Shown piece by piece: positions 46,901 to 58,966 of a DNA stretch of 64,000 bases. Both the position numbers and the translations under genes were made by a program. The notes under the pieces were generated by a model. The model did no database searches, was not told the DNA's origin, and saw only the letters and a program-made list of their open reading frames with translations. The stretch's first letter is position 1, and each line of letters opens with the position of its first letter. Origin of the DNA: Neurospora crassa OR74A (Eukaryota > Ascomycota > Sordariomycetes > Sordariales > Sordariaceae); NCBI RefSeq assembly GCF_000182925.2, contig NC_026505.1, forward strand, positions 3,782,001-3,846,000, written 5' to 3'.

Positions 46901-49900
46901 GCGCGGTATTGCATCTCTTGGGCATCACGGGCGCCATCAGCTCAAGGGCTTGAGTGACTAAGGTCCTGCCTTCATTCTGGTTGGTCTTGAGGAGCGAGAA
47001 GTAGATCTGCGAGACGATCTTGGCAGGAGTTTCGTAGTGAGCAATGAAGTACCCAATCACCACATAAGCAGCGTGCTTGTTGATCACGTCGTCCAGCCTG
47101 ATGTACGTCCACCCAAACTTGATGAAGTCCTTGCGCGCATCTTGCAGTATGGCGTGGTGATACTTGACCAGCATGGCCGAGAGCTGGAGCACTTCCATTC
47201 TGGTGTGGTCAATATGCGGCTGCGAAAGATCGTCGTGAGGATCCGCCAGGTTCACCTTCCAAATTTTGGTGTTAATGGACTCAATAACCGCCCGATCAAG
47301 GAACCGTTGACCACCCTTGGCCGGTTCACCACGATTCCAGTGACGCATCACATCCATCGCTACAATGGGGTTGACAATATTGTGCAGCAGATACCACTTC
47401 ATGCGTTGACTGGCACCCCTTCCAGCATATATCTCCAGACAGCGAAGTACGGTTGTACGCCAGAAATCGATAGAGTCGCTAGATATGATATTCTTGTAGA
47501 GATAGGAGAGCATGGTCTGCGTCTCTCGGAAATCATCTGAAGTGATCGACTCAATGAGACTGAGAAGGGGTTCAATGTCCTTCGGATTGCGCTCTAGGGA
47601 TTTGGTCAAGATGACCATGAGCTGTTCGGATGCCTGATCCGCAGCAAGGCGAACATTTGCGGGGAGCTTGTTCATCTTGAGGTTTTGCTCAAGCTCCTTG
47701 CCAACTGTCTTCAGCCACTCAATGTGCTCTCTATTGTCCATCCAACCTAGCGAATTGGAGTTTTGGCATAGGGCTTCCAGGATGTTGATTGTGTTGACAA
47801 TAGCAGCAAACTTGGTCTCCTTGTTCTGGTTGACAACGTCGCTACAGGCCTTGACAAGAGCCTCCACGTTTGCGACACCGTGGTCCCTAAGTGGTTGGCT
47901 TTCAGGATCCCGCAATGCCTGGGCCAGGAAACGGCCGTACCTTAGCTGATCTATCCTGCTGAATGTGAACTCCCAGATATCCGGAGGATATCGGTTTAGA
48001 TACTTGTAGAGGGGTTTGCGGAAGGGGCTGTGGTGAGTCCGCCTTAGCTTTTCCTCCAGCTCCAAGACGCTCTCAATGACACGCTCTTTGAATTGCTTAG
48101 CCCCATCGGGAAGCAGGTGAAATATGTTGAAGACCGACGCAATGACCTTGATTGAGGCATGCTGTTCAAAGAAAGTGAACGATATCTGTTGGAGAAGGTT
48201 GGGGTCTGCGATGACTTTGATATGGTCCAGCAAGCGAGCACCTATCTCCACCTTAAAGTAAGTGGTCAAAAGTCGCAGCAGCCGAGCCAAATTTTCCAAG
48301 CTGTGGGCGGTGAGGCGTTTGGCATCCGAAAGACTCTGTAGAACCGGCCTAAGGCCCGACTGTAATAGATCTTTAGGCAGCTTACTGGTATGTGACAGAA
48401 CCGATTTCAAAGCGTCGTTCGCTGCTTCAATGGTCGGTGCTTGCTCCGAGTAAAGGCACTTGAAGAACACCCCAACAATCTTGGCACGCGTAGCATTGCC
48501 AGATCCTTTCATGAACTCCTCAAAGCCCATGGCTGTGCTGAGAAGCTTGATGCACGACACGCGAAGATTGACGATGTGCTCCCGGGTTCTGAACTCCTGA
48601 TTCTTACCAGCTAGAGATTCGTCCGAAGCGTCAGCAAGTGCAAGTGACTCCATAAGCAACCTATGCAGGTGCTCGTCGAATGTGACAAAGTCAGGCTTCA
48701 AGGACATATAGTACGTAACGGCATCAATGAAGCCGATCTGAATACCAAATGCCAACGCACGCAGAGGTTTGGCGAAAATGGGCTGAAGAAGCTGCTTCCT
48801 GTGGGGTTCAAGGAGCTCCCAGACTTCGGCCCCTGTTGCTTTCGCGATCAGCTCAATAGACCTCTTGGCGGTGCTGCGGACGTGTCTGTTCATATGAGAC
48901 AATTCGCCGTTGAGCATCATGCAGATTTGAGCAAGACGAGACTGCTTCTGAGGCTGCGGTTGTCCCGGCTGCTGAGGTGCTGGCTGCGCAGGCAAGCAAT
49001 CCTCTTTCTTGGCATTCTTGGTAAGACGTTGCAAAAGGATCTCGAGCGTCACCTGCGCGGATCGTCTGGTTTTCTCGGGGAGATCTTGGGGCATGTCTTT
49101 GATGACATACATCAGCGCTCTGACAAACTCGATCTGCTTGGTAGCAACCCAAGAGTCGCCGAGGTCGACGTTCGTCAGCAGGATCTTGATACCCAAGGTA
49201 CCGCCGGCTTTGGTGAACCATTCCTCCTCGTAACAACCGTGACAGAAAGTGTTCGCCAAGCTATTAAAGTAGGCAAGCCTTGAAACATGGCTTGAGGACC
49301 CAAATATGGTGGCCGCGGAATCATAGACCTCTTGAATGACCCGCTCAGCGCCTTCTCGTACCTCTAGTTTCTCGGAAGCGAGCGACTCTAGAAGGGCATC
49401 CGACAGAATTCGCGTGTCAACAAAGAGTGGACCAGCCCCCGAATCGACATTGAAAGGGGTGATAGACCTCTTCGAGTCAACCCATGCACGGCCCAACTCG
49501 ATAATGGTAAAATGCCGGGCGAGGTTCAAGAGGAATTCATCAACCTCAGGCTTGAACTCTGGTAGCGAGAGTGCAAACATGAGCGCCTTAATCAGCCTCT
49601 TCAGCTCTCCCTCATCCTCGTTCTTCTTGGCGATGGAGCGATCGCGGTCAGAACCTTCAAAGGCGGAGATATCGATATCCTTTCTCCTGTTGATAAGATC
49701 CTGTGCTTGGAGTCGAAGAAGGCGAGGGAGATCTTCAGGCAGATTGTCAAATCCCACCCGCAGTTTCACCTGGGTCTTGATGAAATGGAGCGCTTGCCTC
49801 TTGTAGTAGGCGTCCTGCTGCTTGGTAGGTGCAGCCGACACTCCCTTCATGAACCGCGGCACCTCCATCAACTTTTGGATTGCCAGATCGACGCCATAAT

Positions 49901-52820
49901 GTGCTGGGAATGCTCTGTCAATCTTTGAGCCAATCAGACGTATGTCGAAGCTGGCCACATCATCGGCAAACTGGCGATATTTCACAGGAAGAGCGTCCGT
50001 CATAAATTTCCTGTTTCGGCCACCTAGCTTGCCAAGAATTCGTAAAGTTGTGTGTGCATGGAAATGGTTGTAGGGGTGTGGCTTGAGATGGTCGAAGAGG
50101 GCAGCCATCAGCTCGTCAATGACCGGTGCCATGATTGGATCCAAATAGTCCGCGGTCAAGTTATCAACGCAAAGTTCCAGAGTACGCAGGCCTTGACCGA
50201 CCAGCTCGGTCCCGGCGCGCAAAGCTACCACAAGAGGCCTCATAAGGTAGCTGAGGTGGGGAAGAAGATTGCTCAAGCGTGCTGGGACTGTGAGACAAAG
50301 CTCGACATAGAGATCTCGCTCTGTCGGCTTGCGAGCCGCTAGGAGTAGGTTGTTTAGAACGTCCAGGAGCATCTCCAGCAGAGGCAAGATCTGCTTGTAA
50401 AGGTGCTCGAACTTGCCACCACCAATACTCCTAAACAGAGATCTAAGCAGAAGAAAGTAGTTCATCGGTTCCTCCGCCTTTGTCGAGAGTTCAATAGACT
50501 TGGTGATGATGTCAACTACATGCGGAAGCAGAACCTGCTCGTTCTGGGCCGCAAACAAAGTAACCGCCATGAATGCCAACTTAAACAAACGCAGGAGGAT
50601 GGCCGACTTCTTCACATCGGCAGAGCCCACATCCTCGATCCGCTCCATCAGAAAGCGCAGAAGCATTCCGCAAAAGCTGGGCGATGTCGCTTCGCTCGCC
50701 AGGAAAAATTGGGGGATTTGAAGAAGCGCAGTGTGCTCGTGGATCATGTCGTACAATCGTGGGATCTCTTGCTGAAAGACCTCGTGAAAGGTCGCAGGGT
50801 CTACAACATGGAAAACCGTAGCGAAGGTCTCAAGGAGATCTTTTTCCTCCTTTGTGAGGGAAACCATGAAGAAGTTTGCCATGTATTCGACTGTGGAAGT
50901 AAAGGGTGACTCGGCTGCAGGCTTTTCGCTATCGTAATACCGGAACACGTAGCAACCCTCACGGAAAAGCTTGACGATAACCTCAACCTCCTCAGCAGTG
51001 AAGCCGTAAGCAACATCAACCCAGTGTGCGGGTGCATTGGCCAGATCTGGCACGGTAGTCGGATTGCAGCTCTTCAACTGATAGAAAGTGTTCTTCAAGC
51101 CGGTCATGAGGTTCTTGAACAGAAACTTGTTGTCAACGACCGGATCGGCAGCACGGTCCCGAGGGTTAGAGGTTTTGATGGGCATTGCGGAGAAGATGTC
51201 AATTTCGTCCCACTGCGGGGGGTGCTCCTTGTCAGCCAAATACGTCTCGGGCGTGTTGTCGGCAGCTTGCTGGGCGTACAGCTTTGAAAGTTTGACCGCA
51301 TTTGCGTACTGCTTGTTCATGGCAGCAAACTTGTCGGCAATGGCATTGAGAATCATCATTAGATAATGCCGTGCATCGACCTTGTTCGGCAAGCGGGCAA
51401 TACATTCCGCCATATTGAGTAGAAGTTTTGCGCTCATGGTTTGAAAACTGGTGCCGGGGAAGTTGTCTTGTAGGTTTCGCGTATACACCTCGACTGTCTT
51501 GCGAATCTGATCAGGAGTAAGACTGTCCCTTACGTGGTGAATAAGGTCGGCCAACATGCTGTACGCCAACGGTCTCATGGTCTCGTATACTGTCAAACCG
51601 TCGCCTATCAGAGTGCGCTCATCCAGCAGCTCGTCGATCTTGGGCAAGAAGATTTTCCGGAAGTTAAAGTTGATAATGTGGCGAATAGCGACGAGCAGCT
51701 CCTTCCGCGCGCCTGACTTCTCTCGCGGACAGTCCTTCAAAAGCCTCACTATGATCTCTGGCAACACCATGAGAAAATCCGACAACTGATTGGAGTATGA
51801 TCTTAGAAGGTAAGCCAAGAAACTCATGGTCTTCACCTGGGCGGTAATGAACTCCCCATATGCCACCCGATTCTTGATATTGGGGCTGACGCCGGTATGG
51901 ATGGTCCCTCTAGCTGCAGCGTCTTGGTGAGCTTTTTCCTGCGCTTTTGCCTGGCAAAGCAGTACCGACTTGATGAGGGGAACGAAAAGTTTGACATTGG
52001 CTGTCACACTGTTGCGATAGACCTGGAAGATAGACACAACAATAATGGGACACTCGGACAGCACCCTGAAGGATTGCATGCCCTTCAGCAAGGGCCGACC
52101 AGATTGTTGTCCAGCATCTGCGCTGAAGTCGGCGGCGCCAGGGGCGACAGGAGAGCCTGGTCTCGGGGATTGTTGGTGTGGCATGAAGCTCGTTTGGGTG
52201 CTACCGGGGGTTGAAGGGGCGCCTGGGGGGCCGACCACCGACGTGGATGTATCGTCAAGCTGTTCCTTTACCACCAATGCCATCTGTTCGAATAGCTCCT
52301 GTATCAGGTTCAGGAAGGGCTGGACTTTGGAACCCAAGACTTTGTGTTGGTGGCGCATGATTTCGGATATGATCTTGACGCAGAGAACCGCGTTGTCTTC
52401 ATTGTCTTCTCGCACAAGACCCATGAGCAGGTCTACAACTTCTTCGGCGAAGGGTTCGAAGGGCTCGGGCGACGTGTTCGAGGTAGGGAGGCGATGAAGA
52501 ATCTCGAGGATGCAATTTCGCAGCTTCTGCATGTTGACTTGGTCCATCGTCTTGCTCTGAAACACTGGTGGTTGTCGCAAAATCATGATGAAGGGAGGTA
52601 TCACGCGCTTGAGGAACGGAGAGTATGCTGGACCGGTCACATAGTGGTCGAGGCTGTCGCGCAAGTTGATCGCAGCTTCGACCTTAAGCCGAAGCTCTGT
52701 AAGGAGGCACTCGGTGTCAGCACCGACCCACGAAGCATCAGAAGGATGGGAAGGGTAAGTAAACGTACCAATTTCTGGAGTGCACAGCTTCCTGATGACA
52801 TCGTCAATTAGGTTCGCCAT
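40995..52820 (-). CDS. tra1: TRA1/TRRAP, giant PIKK-like pseudokinase of SAGA and NuA4
   Basis: Scaffold that lets transcription activators recruit the SAGA and NuA4 histone acetyltransferase complexes. Exons 52820-52769, 52696-41754 and 41687-40995; both introns (72 and 66 nt) are stop-free and of length 3n, so the locus also reads as one 3941-codon frame. The spliced protein is about 3895 residues, near yeast Tra1 (3744). HEAT repeats fill roughly the first 2500 residues. The FAT domain follows ([25 protein letters not shown]). The PI3K-like domain holds [20 protein letters not shown] but lacks HRD and DFG catalytic motifs, as in all Tra1 proteins. The FATC end is [13 protein letters not shown]. 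Ser/Pro/Ala and Q-rich insertions lie at about residues 180-220 and 3250-3320. Intron 1 has GTACGT, branch GCTGAC and TTACAG; intron 2 has GTAAGT, branch ACTGAC and TGCAG. Confidence 0.96.
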   Translation of the reverse strand: MANLIDDVIRKLCTPEIGTFTYPSHPSDASWVGADTECLLTELRLKVEAAINLRDSLDHYVTGPAYSPFLKRVIPPFIMILRQPPVFQSKTMDQVNMQKLRNCILEILHRLPTSNTSPEPFEPFAEEVVDLLMGLVREDNEDNAVLCVKIISEIMRHQHKVLGSKVQPFLNLIQELFEQMALVVKEQLDDTSTSVVGPPGAPSTPGSTQTSFMPHQQSPRPGSPVAPGAADFSADAGQQSGRPLLKGMQSFRVLSECPIIVVSIFQVYRNSVTANVKLFVPLIKSVLLCQAKAQEKAHQDAAARGTIHTGVSPNIKNRVAYGEFITAQVKTMSFLAYLLRSYSNQLSDFLMVLPEIIVRLLKDCPREKSGARKELLVAIRHIINFNFRKIFLPKIDELLDERTLIGDGLTVYETMRPLAYSMLADLIHHVRDSLTPDQIRKTVEVYTRNLQDNFPGTSFQTMSAKLLLNMAECIARLPNKVDARHYLMMILNAIADKFAAMNKQYANAVKLSKLYAQQAADNTPETYLADKEHPPQWDEIDIFSAMPIKTSNPRDRAADPVVDNKFLFKNLMTGLKNTFYQLKSCNPTTVPDLANAPAHWVDVAYGFTAEEVEVIVKLFREGCYVFRYYDSEKPAAESPFTSTVEYMANFFMVSLTKEEKDLLETFATVFHVVDPATFHEVFQQEIPRLYDMIHEHTALLQIPQFFLASEATSPSFCGMLLRFLMERIEDVGSADVKKSAILLRLFKLAFMAVTLFAAQNEQVLLPHVVDIITKSIELSTKAEEPMNYFLLLRSLFRSIGGGKFEHLYKQILPLLEMLLDVLNNLLLAARKPTERDLYVELCLTVPARLSNLLPHLSYLMRPLVVALRAGTELVGQGLRTLELCVDNLTADYLDPIMAPVIDELMAALFDHLKPHPYNHFHAHTTLRILGKLGGRNRKFMTDALPVKYRQFADDVASFDIRLIGSKIDRAFPAHYGVDLAIQKLMEVPRFMKGVSAAPTKQQDAYYKRQALHFIKTQVKLRVGFDNLPEDLPRLLRLQAQDLINRRKDIDISAFEGSDRDRSIAKKNEDEGELKRLIKALMFALSLPEFKPEVDEFLLNLARHFTIIELGRAWVDSKRSITPFNVDSGAGPLFVDTRILSDALLESLASEKLEVREGAERVIQEVYDSAATIFGSSSHVSRLAYFNSLANTFCHGCYEEEWFTKAGGTLGIKILLTNVDLGDSWVATKQIEFVRALMYVIKDMPQDLPEKTRRSAQVTLEILLQRLTKNAKKEDCLPAQPAPQQPGQPQPQKQSRLAQICMMLNGELSHMNRHVRSTAKRSIELIAKATGAEVWELLEPHRKQLLQPIFAKPLRALAFGIQIGFIDAVTYYMSLKPDFVTFDEHLHRLLMESLALADASDESLAGKNQEFRTREHIVNLRVSCIKLLSTAMGFEEFMKGSGNATRAKIVGVFFKCLYSEQAPTIEAANDALKSVLSHTSKLPKDLLQSGLRPVLQSLSDAKRLTAHSLENLARLLRLLTTYFKVEIGARLLDHIKVIADPNLLQQISFTFFEQHASIKVIASVFNIFHLLPDGAKQFKERVIESVLELEEKLRRTHHSPFRKPLYKYLNRYPPDIWEFTFSRIDQLRYGRFLAQALRDPESQPLRDHGVANVEALVKACSDVVNQNKETKFAAIVNTINILEALCQNSNSLGWMDNREHIEWLKTVGKELEQNLKMNKLPANVRLAADQASEQLMVILTKSLERNPKDIEPLLSLIESITSDDFRETQTMLSYLYKNIISSDSIDFWRTTVLRCLEIYAGRGASQRMKWYLLHNIVNPIVAMDVMRHWNRGEPAKGGQRFLDRAVIESINTKIWKVNLADPHDDLSQPHIDHTRMEVLQLSAMLVKYHHAILQDARKDFIKFGWTYIRLDDVINKHAAYVVIGYFIAHYETPAKIVSQIYFSLLKTNQNEGRTLVTQALELMAPVMPKRCNTAPGDRNAVWAVAPRRILAEESQNVQQMTSIFHFLVRHPDLFYDSRDKFAMLIITCLRKVAAPPNPSNESKKLVLNMMTLIWQWEQRRVEGKRSEPVRSVSESPNAKKRKLDEQQSVSPASARQSERPEFEIPAMGRQKMIKYLVEFIAQLNERYQLPSAKARDTPATAVPALAAPSGELCKKAMALLYNLLQPQYWGDLDLDLFQNVTDIVLTSEKASLTLSNEPSDKEKADDKFLTNIINTLQVIRIILHFKSDEWVVKNMSHIQKILEKCLKSDNPEIQDCLHTADKQCDGDRDVRPIIKRILDAVPEDVPMEDADAEGETEAPTSEVVTFLSGIATESMAAANYVSGINILWSLGRRRPTAIDQHIPAIMKSLQSKLARDHVSHYAALAQGGIPRPQPDNANAATEMNAYDLEIQTGLIIKAIETVSLRMDILGDNRRPFLSVLATIVEKSLHTALCEKILDMVEGWVFRSEGTWPTLKEKTAVLSKMITFEHRQDPTMLMKFLNLVLRIYEDPKITRTELTVRMEHAFLIGTRAQDVDMRTRFMAIFDKSLSRTASARLAYVILSQNWDTLADSFWLAQAIQLLFGGVDMNLPIQLHQDDFRTLSASQLIGSYAKDTREPALISDDKYEAFMASHRRFIAELGDIKARDILEPLTQLQHIDNNLSNDIWVVLFPMFWSATLKEDRPELQRGLVTLLTKDYHSRQMDKRPNVVQSLLAGAAKAFPECRLPPHVLKFEAKTFDAWYTALCQLETAAIKPGDDSAIVKESNLDALVDLYASLGEEDLFFGTWRRRCQFVETNAALSYEQNGMWDKAQKMYEAAQIKARTGVIPFSEGEYMLWEDHWVLCAQKLQQWDILQEFAKHENMQDLLLESIWRNTEYWQNQENREQLDNHIKGLMDAPTPRRSFFQAFMSLLKYHNKQESLQDFNRVVDEAIQLSIRKWHHLPKRLTTAHIPILQNFQQLVELHDASVICQSLSATNSNNLDARSGELKLLLGSWRDRLPNTWDDIVAWQDLVTWRQHVFGLINNTYLQLLPQQGGQSAGGASFAYRGFHETAWIINRFAHVARKHGLHEVCINQLSRIYTLPNIEIQEAFLKLREQAKCHYQNPEELQNGLEVINNTNLGYFTGQQKAEFFTLKGMFLEKLGQKDEVDTAYGMALSHDISAPKAWAEWGYFNDRKFRENPADVLAAKQALTCYLQAVSSYKNHKSRKLIARILWLLSLDDANNTISSGFDDFKGETPTWYWITYIPQLLTGLNHKEAPRLQVVLSKIAKSYPQALYFLLRTSREDMLQIKKAQENKERLRQQQQQRAQSAAANANRASATPGQPTPAATATATPKPEGDSRPATATGDAAGQIKPEVKAEGAVNGVPVAPGQGSVPPPNPAQVAAGHHAAGAVPGAQPQAVQKRPPWELTDEIMSMLKTAFPLLALSMETMVDQIQKHFKCPPDEDAYRLIVALLNDGLSYVSRMPTSYARDVKLPVATEANITRFAETILPTHIRGTFEQEFVKAKPTMYEYIHKLRKWRDKFEEKLDRRRTSMPLENFSHYTPHLSEFRYQKFDEVEIPGQYLQHKDKNQDFIRIDRFLPNVDLVRTSNVSHRRLKIRGHDGSVHSFAVQHPAARQSRREERLLQLFRQLNQTLSHKKESRRRDLQFTLPLMVPLAPHIRIIQEDTSYITLQGIYEDHCRRSGVHKDEPFLFTMEKLRGLMDGKLPNAVSSRMVPMDKTDESSNTDMSMQKLSEQGQNAAARLEVLNAIQEKWVPHTLVLQYFQAIFPDFAEFWLFRRRFSYQLAALTFMTYILHIDKRYPHKFNIARGSGNIWGSELTALMAANKPYFSNTEPVPFRLTPNLQTLMGPLALEGIFTVSMMAIARCLTDPEFQLEHALTLFVRDEMIFWFTSSHRPLNLSDNQLRETVQANSEMIVKRAASLAQAPAGNLPAYQTIIDLIAKAVSPLNLAQCEALWMPYL

Positions 52821-54357
52821 GGCTGGCGACGTTCACCTCGGGCAGTAGTAGAAAAGCTGTCGGTAAAGCTCTATTGGCATGGAGGAAGGGGAGAAAGGAT
52901 AGCTATGTTCAGCCTATGCAAGTTAGTTACGATGAGCGCCAGGTCGCATGTCAGACCGGGTCGACAAGGCTGAGGTGACGGGACGGGCGGGAGGTATAAC
53001 CAAGCATCATGGTGTGTCGGCGGCAGACTGTCGCAAAAGACGGGAAGGGGGTATGCTCGATCCACTCAGGCATACAAAGGCCAGGTAGGTACCTGTACGG
53101 AACGGGCCACCAGCAGGTGCAGATGAGCTGTTGAAAGGCAGGCAGGAGATAGATGCAGGTTCCGTAAGGTCGGGCAGTAAACACCGGCATGAAGCTACTA
53201 TTGATGATCGAGGGTCCCGGTAGATGTCGGTACCTCTAGGTAGGTAGGTAGGTAGGTAGAGGGGTAACGATGCGGTCGGTATGGGGGAAGGCTCGATCCA
53301 TCAGGCTGGAGATGGAGCGAGTGGAAACATGGCCTCGTCGCTCGAGAGAAGTAACTGAAATCAAGACTCACTTATGACGCCATAGCAGAAGGAAATCGTC
53401 GTTATTATCATCCAAGTGCGGAGGATGTGGGTATGGCAAATGAATAGTTATCGTAGGTAGCGCAAAATGGCAGTGAGAGTTTGGAATAAAACAAAAAGTA
53501 GTTGATGGGGTATCAAGTGAATTGCATCTCAAGCGGAAAAATGCGCCGCTGTCAGAAGGTTGCGACAGTTGCTCCTCCAGTGGAAAGTGCAACCTGGGGC
53601 GGCAGAGCGGCGCGGTCGCAAATCGAAAAATCCCAGGGAACGCGAAGCTGGGGCGTCCGGTCGCCAAATCCAACGGCGCTAGGCATCCGTTTGAATATTG
53701 TTCCGAAGTTTACAACTTTCTGATTGGTCACCCGTGAAACTTGAGCTCTCGGCAGGCAAGCCGGTTCCTTGTATAAGCGGCTGATGTGCTGTCGATCTGA
53801 TCTTATCGAGTGAGCTTATCTTATCACTTACACGAAATGCCAAGACTGATCCACTGCCGTTTACGATCGACGCTTTTTCAGGGCCACCATCTGCGCGATG
53901 TTCGAGCAAAAAGGAGACATAACAACGACACATGGGACGCGTTGCACTCTTCATTTAGTAGCTTTGGAGATCCTATAGCACGCTCATGAGTTATTGACCC
54001 TTTGCGTTTGCTGGAAGTCCGGTTCAAGTGTTCAAGACCTATCACATTATTGTTCCCACACGAACTTGATTTCTTTTTCTTCAGATCTACATATGTGGTC
54101 ACATAAAGCTCAGGGTGAATATTATGGGTATGTCCAAATTCTGTTTATTCTAGTGTTATAGAGAATGTACATGGTAATACTACAAGCTGTTTGTGTCAAG
54201 AAAAGAAAGGCTTTTAAACAAAATGCGCCGCCGGGTATTGCTAATGTGTTGCTTTATCCAATGCAAGAGCCCCCAAAAAAGATCCCAAAGATGTGTGTAA
54301 TGAACGAAGAGAAAGAAAGTGTTGTTTATGTTTGAATGAGTGTTGGAGTTTGACGCT
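52821..54357. other. TRA1 promoter region and AA11 3' flank
   Basis: 1.5 kb. TAGG-type repeats at 53237-53258 and GGTAGGTACC at about 53093 lie in the TRA1 upstream region; there is no TATA box at a usual distance. The segment 53.4-54.3 kb carries only short unsupported ORFs and is the 3' flank of the LPMO gene. Confidence 0.5.
53237..53258. repeat. (TAGG)5 microsatellite in the TRA1 promoter region
   Basis: Five and a half TAGG units about 420 bp upstream of the TRA1 start. Preceded by GGTACCTC, so it joins the TACCTAGG motif family seen in other promoters here. Confidence 0.85.
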
Positions 54358-54589
54358 TTAACCCCTGAAACGAACGGCAAGGCGCCTCATCTTCTTGCCA
54401 GCAGCCTTGATGTTGAGAGAAGTAGATTGGCCGACATCGCAAACGGTGCCAGCAGCAAGTGGCATGACGGGCGTCCAGACGCCGGCAGCGCACTGCTGGT
54501 ATGACTTTCCATCAACGCAGTTCCACATGCCATCAGTGCTGCAAGCAGATCCAGCACCGGAGCTGCCCGAGCCACCGGAGCCGGAGCCA

Positions 54590-54632
<43 letters not shown>

Positions 54633-55599
54633 CAGAACCAGAACCAGAGCCAGACCCAGAGCCAGACCCACCACCGGAAGAGCCGCCGCCGGTTTGAGCA
54701 GGAGGAGCAGGAGCAGAAGTGGTGGGAGCATCAGGAACCGGGGCTGTGATGAAGATTCCACCTCCACCTCCACCTCCACCAGGAGCATTAGTGGGAGGAG
54801 CAGCCGGAGCAGTGGTGGATGGTGAAGGAGACGATCCAGAGCCACCGTTGGAACCACCGTTGGAGCCACCGCCGGAACCACCACCGGAACCACCACCGGA
54901 ACCGCCGCCAGAAACAGCATTGCACTCAGGAGAAAGTCCACCCTCAAAGTCTGAAGCAAAGGTGTCGACCGACTTGCCAGGGTTGGGGTACCTGTAGTCC
55001 TTGCTTTCACGTGTTGTGCACTTGTTGATGGCAGGGATGTTAGCTACCAGCATGTTTGGCAGCGATTCCCAATTGGACTTGTCGCCCCCACTGCCAGTAA
55101 GAGTAACGGGCGCACAGTTCATGTAGAACTCTCGGTTGCCGACCTTGTTGATCCATGTCCAAGCAATGGTTCCGTTGCCGGTGGGAATGTTGTCAGGGAT
55201 AGGGAACGAATAGCCGAAGGGATCAGCAAGATCCGGGTTGTCAGCCAGGTTTCCAGCCGTGTTCTTTGCAGGACAGCCACCTTCAATGGAATGGATAACC
55301 TTCCACACACTGTCCTTGGTTGGGTTGGTGTCGTAGGTGATAGAAATCTGGCAGGAGCCTCCTCCGTGAACAGCCGACCCGGTGAAGGCGAGGCTCTGCT
55401 TCGAGCCCAGCGCCATAGCATTGGGGGTTCCGGAGTAGCCGCCTCCCGTGTTCTGGCAAGGAAAGTCGCTGCCGTCAGTTTGAAGAGGGCCATTGTGCAA
55501 CACAGGTGAAGCAAATGGCTTGGGTGTGTTCATGAGCATGTGTGCTTGCGAAAGCACAGCAAAGCCGCTGGTAGCAACAAGAGCTTGGGCGAAAAACAT
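54358..55599 (-). CDS. AA11 lytic polysaccharide monooxygenase with C-terminal X278 module
   Basis: Secreted copper enzyme of the chitin-active AA11 family. A single exon encodes 413 residues. The signal peptide (1-19, ending AVLSQA) is cut directly before His20, which becomes the N-terminal histidine of the copper brace. His78 in GSAVHGGGSCQ is the second ligand, and Tyr159 in GNREFYMNCA the axial residue. The catalytic domain ends near FEGGLSPEC (about 230). It is followed by a roughly 120-residue linker made of GGGS, Pro/Ala and (GS)n. The C-terminal module (about 350-395), with CSTDGMWNCVDGKSYQQC, GVWTP and AAGTVC, is the X278 type found on AA11 proteins and thought to bind chitin. A TATATA at 55935-55940 lies 336 bp upstream. 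Targets are probably chitin of its own or foreign cell walls. Confidence 0.92.
54591..54668 (-). repeat. Hexanucleotide (GAGCCA)n-type repeat coding for (GS)n linker
   Basis: About a dozen CAGAGC-type units, with a few third-base and substitution variants, encode the Gly-Ser linker of the LPMO. Coding microsatellites of this type are prone to change in length. Confidence 0.85.
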
Positions 55600-56595
55600 T
55601 GTGCTGAGGCTATCCGTTCCAGACGAGTAACTTCAGATATCGAAGGAGAAAGGGCCGAAGACTTTGACACAAGTTCTCTGCAAAAGATAGAGGTTTGGCT
55701 TTGAGCAGTTGCGGTAAGGATCCTACAGGCTCGAGTGGGTATTTGCGTAGAGAGGGAACGCTTAAGGCCGACGTTGTTGTTTGGTAATGAAGGAGGGTAA
55801 TGCACCAGGCAGAAAGTCAGACAACAAGATCAGGAAAAGTTGAAGCCTCTTAGGAAATAGAGGAGTAAGGCCGAAGCACCGGGAGATGGTTGTGGTTTGA
55901 AGAGAAGAGGGAAAGATGGGCTTGCCTGACCATCTATATATCTGGAGGCATGGTAGAACGAAGACTCACAAATTCCACTAGAGATGAACGGATGCAAGGC
56001 TCTGAGGTGTTCTCAAACGAAGATAGACTTCAAAATTCCTGCAGGAACACAAGTGACTAGCTAACCCATTGGGTCAGAGAGCACCAAATCTCAGAGGGGG
56101 AATCTCATGGTCCACTTGGACAGTGGAGCGTCATCTGAGTTTAGTGGTAAGTGCTGACCAGTCAGACTCAGGAAGCACCTCATGGCCACTAGCTTTTGAG
56201 CGAGGGAATAACACAGACGGACCAAAAGACATTGCTTAGCCGTTCGGAAGCCCAGCTCAGGATCATGATAGGCCGTCGTGGTTTGTTTCAAGCGCATGGG
56301 ATATGCATGGAATACCGGAGCAGCGCGGTAGCCCGCCCAAGTGGTTGGACTGTAGCCGTGATAGTCGAGACATGCCATATGAAGAACACATAAGAGGCGT
56401 GATATTGTCAAGGAGAGAGTATGGGCATTTGTAGATCGGGGATCGAGACTGCAGCCCGCAGTAAGATTCCGAGCCATCTGTGGCCTGGCACGGAAACGCA
56501 AACAGCAGAGAAAGAATGGTGTCCAAAATGTCGAGCTCGTCAGATGTCGGAACTGAAAACACTTGGGCCGCCTTGAAGTGCCTCCGCATATTCGC

Positions 56596-56639
<44 letters not shown>

Positions 56640-58966
56640 CCGCACCTCTTCGAGTGATCAAGAGAGAGTAAGGGGGATGGAAGGAGGCGGCGTTTACCGC
56701 ATGAATCAGTACCTCTGTCTACCTGGATAGCATGCCGCGATCAGCGCAAGTCTTCACGCAGCGAATGCGGCATGTCGTCGAACCCGACTGGCCGTTACCT
56801 TAGGGCTCCCAATGAGGTCTCCGACGTTGCTTCCCAAGGACGCGGTACTCAAATGTCACTTGACCTGGCGTGACCAAAGTTGCGGCCAGCCTCTTGGCGA
56901 GCTATCCCTGAAGAGCGGCAAATTGCAACCCTTCAATGGAGCGACGGCCGCGAGACAGAGATCCACGATTTGGAGCCTAGCGACGCAATCGTTCCAGAAA
57001 TGATGTGCTCGACGACGTGAAAAGCGAAACAAGAGCATCACGTCGGCTGGAAGAATTAAGGCATGGTAAAATTGAAACACCCAAAACTGATGTGACAAGA
57101 TCAAGGACCATTCAAAATGCGGGGTTTGAGGAAGAGTTGGACGATGGACGGCCGGGATGAGGTTTAGGTGGAAGATGCTGGGTCCCTGCCAAGAACAGCG
57201 TGGCAGGGGCTTCAGGGGCTCAAGGTGGTAACCTTGCTTTCAGTGGCCGAGATGCGCCTGTCCGAAATGCACGATTTGACAGCTTGTCAGCCTGTGAAAC
57301 CTGAAGCTTGGAAGGCCGCTCAGCCGTTCTTAAAAGAATAGACCAATAGAACTAGTCACCACAGCATTGTAAATGGGCAGATATACTCTGGGAAACTATC
57401 CTAGCCCCTATTTCTTTCGAGGATGCGAGATGTGTGTTACCTGCCACAAAGCCACATTGACTGGAGGGTGAGGACTCTGTGTCGCACAACCACCATGTCA
57501 TGTACAAAGTCATAGCCAATCAACCATTCAAACTATGAGAGCGTAGGCCTTGATATGAAACAAAGCAAGTATACTTGTGTGATTCTTGATGCCAATGGAG
57601 TCCTCCTCGATGGCGACTCGCAATTCGCTTTCTTTGGAGTGTTAGCCACTGTACACCAGATGTTTCGTCGACTTTCGATGATGAGTAGGTACAATTTGAC
57701 GACAACACTGAATTGGCTGGGGCTGAATGGCCGAGGTGAGGGTGGTTTCGATGTGACCACCACGTTCGGCTCCGGAGACATGGTACCTCGAAAAAGCATG
57801 GACCGTTGTCAGTTGAGATCGAGGCGAGAATGTTCCCTTGCAAGTTGCACCATCCCCAGAATTTGCCCATCCGTTGGTGCTAGGGTACGTACCTTCTGTA
57901 GCATCCGTATCCCGGTCAGCATGTGCGCCGATAATTCGGATCCCAGCGCCTCTGGCTCGTTGACTGGTTGCTGAACGCCCGGATGCTGAAACGACGAAGA
58001 GGGGCCCGTTTCGCATCTTTTAGGGTGAACGCCATCAATACCTTACCATTCGTCCAGATAACACTACCCAGGATGTCTATAACAAAACCCAACAAAAGCC
58101 ACCAGACTGGAATCATCTGGCAGTGGTGTGACCTTCCGGGGTGAAAACTTGAGAAGAGATATTGAATTGAGCCAAAATTCAAGGAACTTCTAGGTATTAC
58201 CTCTCACTAGACACGTCTTCGGTAGCCCGCATGAGGTATCCGTCTGTCAGGGGAGGCCACGATAAGCCGATGAGAACTACATAGCGCCCTGGAAACCTGC
58301 GGCCCAACACCATATAACTCACAAGATCGAATACGCATATAGGTACTATAGTCTGCTCCACACCCTCACCGACAATTCTTGCAATCGCAACGAACCCGAT
58401 GCTTCGGCACGGCGCGTAACAAACCATTCCGGGGTTGCTCATTTCCGCTGTCGTCAAATCCGGCAACTAGGCAATCAGCACTGCCAAATCTTCACATCCA
58501 AATCCAACGGGATAGCTAGCAAACGTGCAGGTACTGTAGAGGTATCCTCCTTCGAAAACTGGGCCGAAAACACTGGGCGCGGACGAGTAAAGCCGCTGGG
58601 AAAGCTTCGGATGCCAGCGCTTCGGGTCATCACTCGTGGGTCCCAGAACACGAAGCCTTGGACGCATCGCAATTATCCCATGTACTCTTTGCAACACTGT
58701 CATGGAAGGTTGACGAGAAGGAGCTTCGAATCACCAGGTTCAGTCAGGGCCGTGGGCAGGGCATCTGGGTTCTGTTGCTCTCACACGTTATTTATTCACA
58801 TAGATGGGAGATGTTTGTGAACAGAAAGGCTTGACCGTCATTCCGACCACCGCTTACCAACATCTGGGACTTATGTTTCGATATCTAGCTAACCGTTGAG
58901 TGCACATGGGTGACTTCTACCAAACAATTGGTCGCTTTGCGCATGCTTAGCCTCGGCGAAGAAAGT
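55600..58966. other. 3.4-kb region without a supported gene; T40 tract
   Basis: A T40 homopolymer lies at 56600-56639. In 57.9-58.7 kb, three adjoining minus-strand frames (58703-58467, 58466-58197, 58182-57916) encode hydrophobic stretches such as VVLIGLSWPP and WWLLLGFVIDILG. They could be exons of a membrane protein or a decayed gene, but I cannot place splice sites that join them or name a family. The AA11 promoter occupies roughly 55.6-56.0 kb. Confidence 0.35.
56600..56639 (+). repeat. T40 homopolymer
   Basis: Unbroken run of 40 T about 1 kb upstream of the LPMO gene. No flanking direct repeat was found. Confidence 0.9.

Noticed and set aside
54395-54997. Pro/Glu-rich (PEPEPE) frames opposite the LPMO
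   Set aside because: Product of reading the Gly-Ser linker microsatellite on the other strand.
57555-57974. Plus-strand ORF starting with a HAD-like ILDANGVLLDGDS
   Set aside because: The DxNGVLLDG string recalls a HAD motif, but nothing else of that family follows and the motif spacing is wrong.
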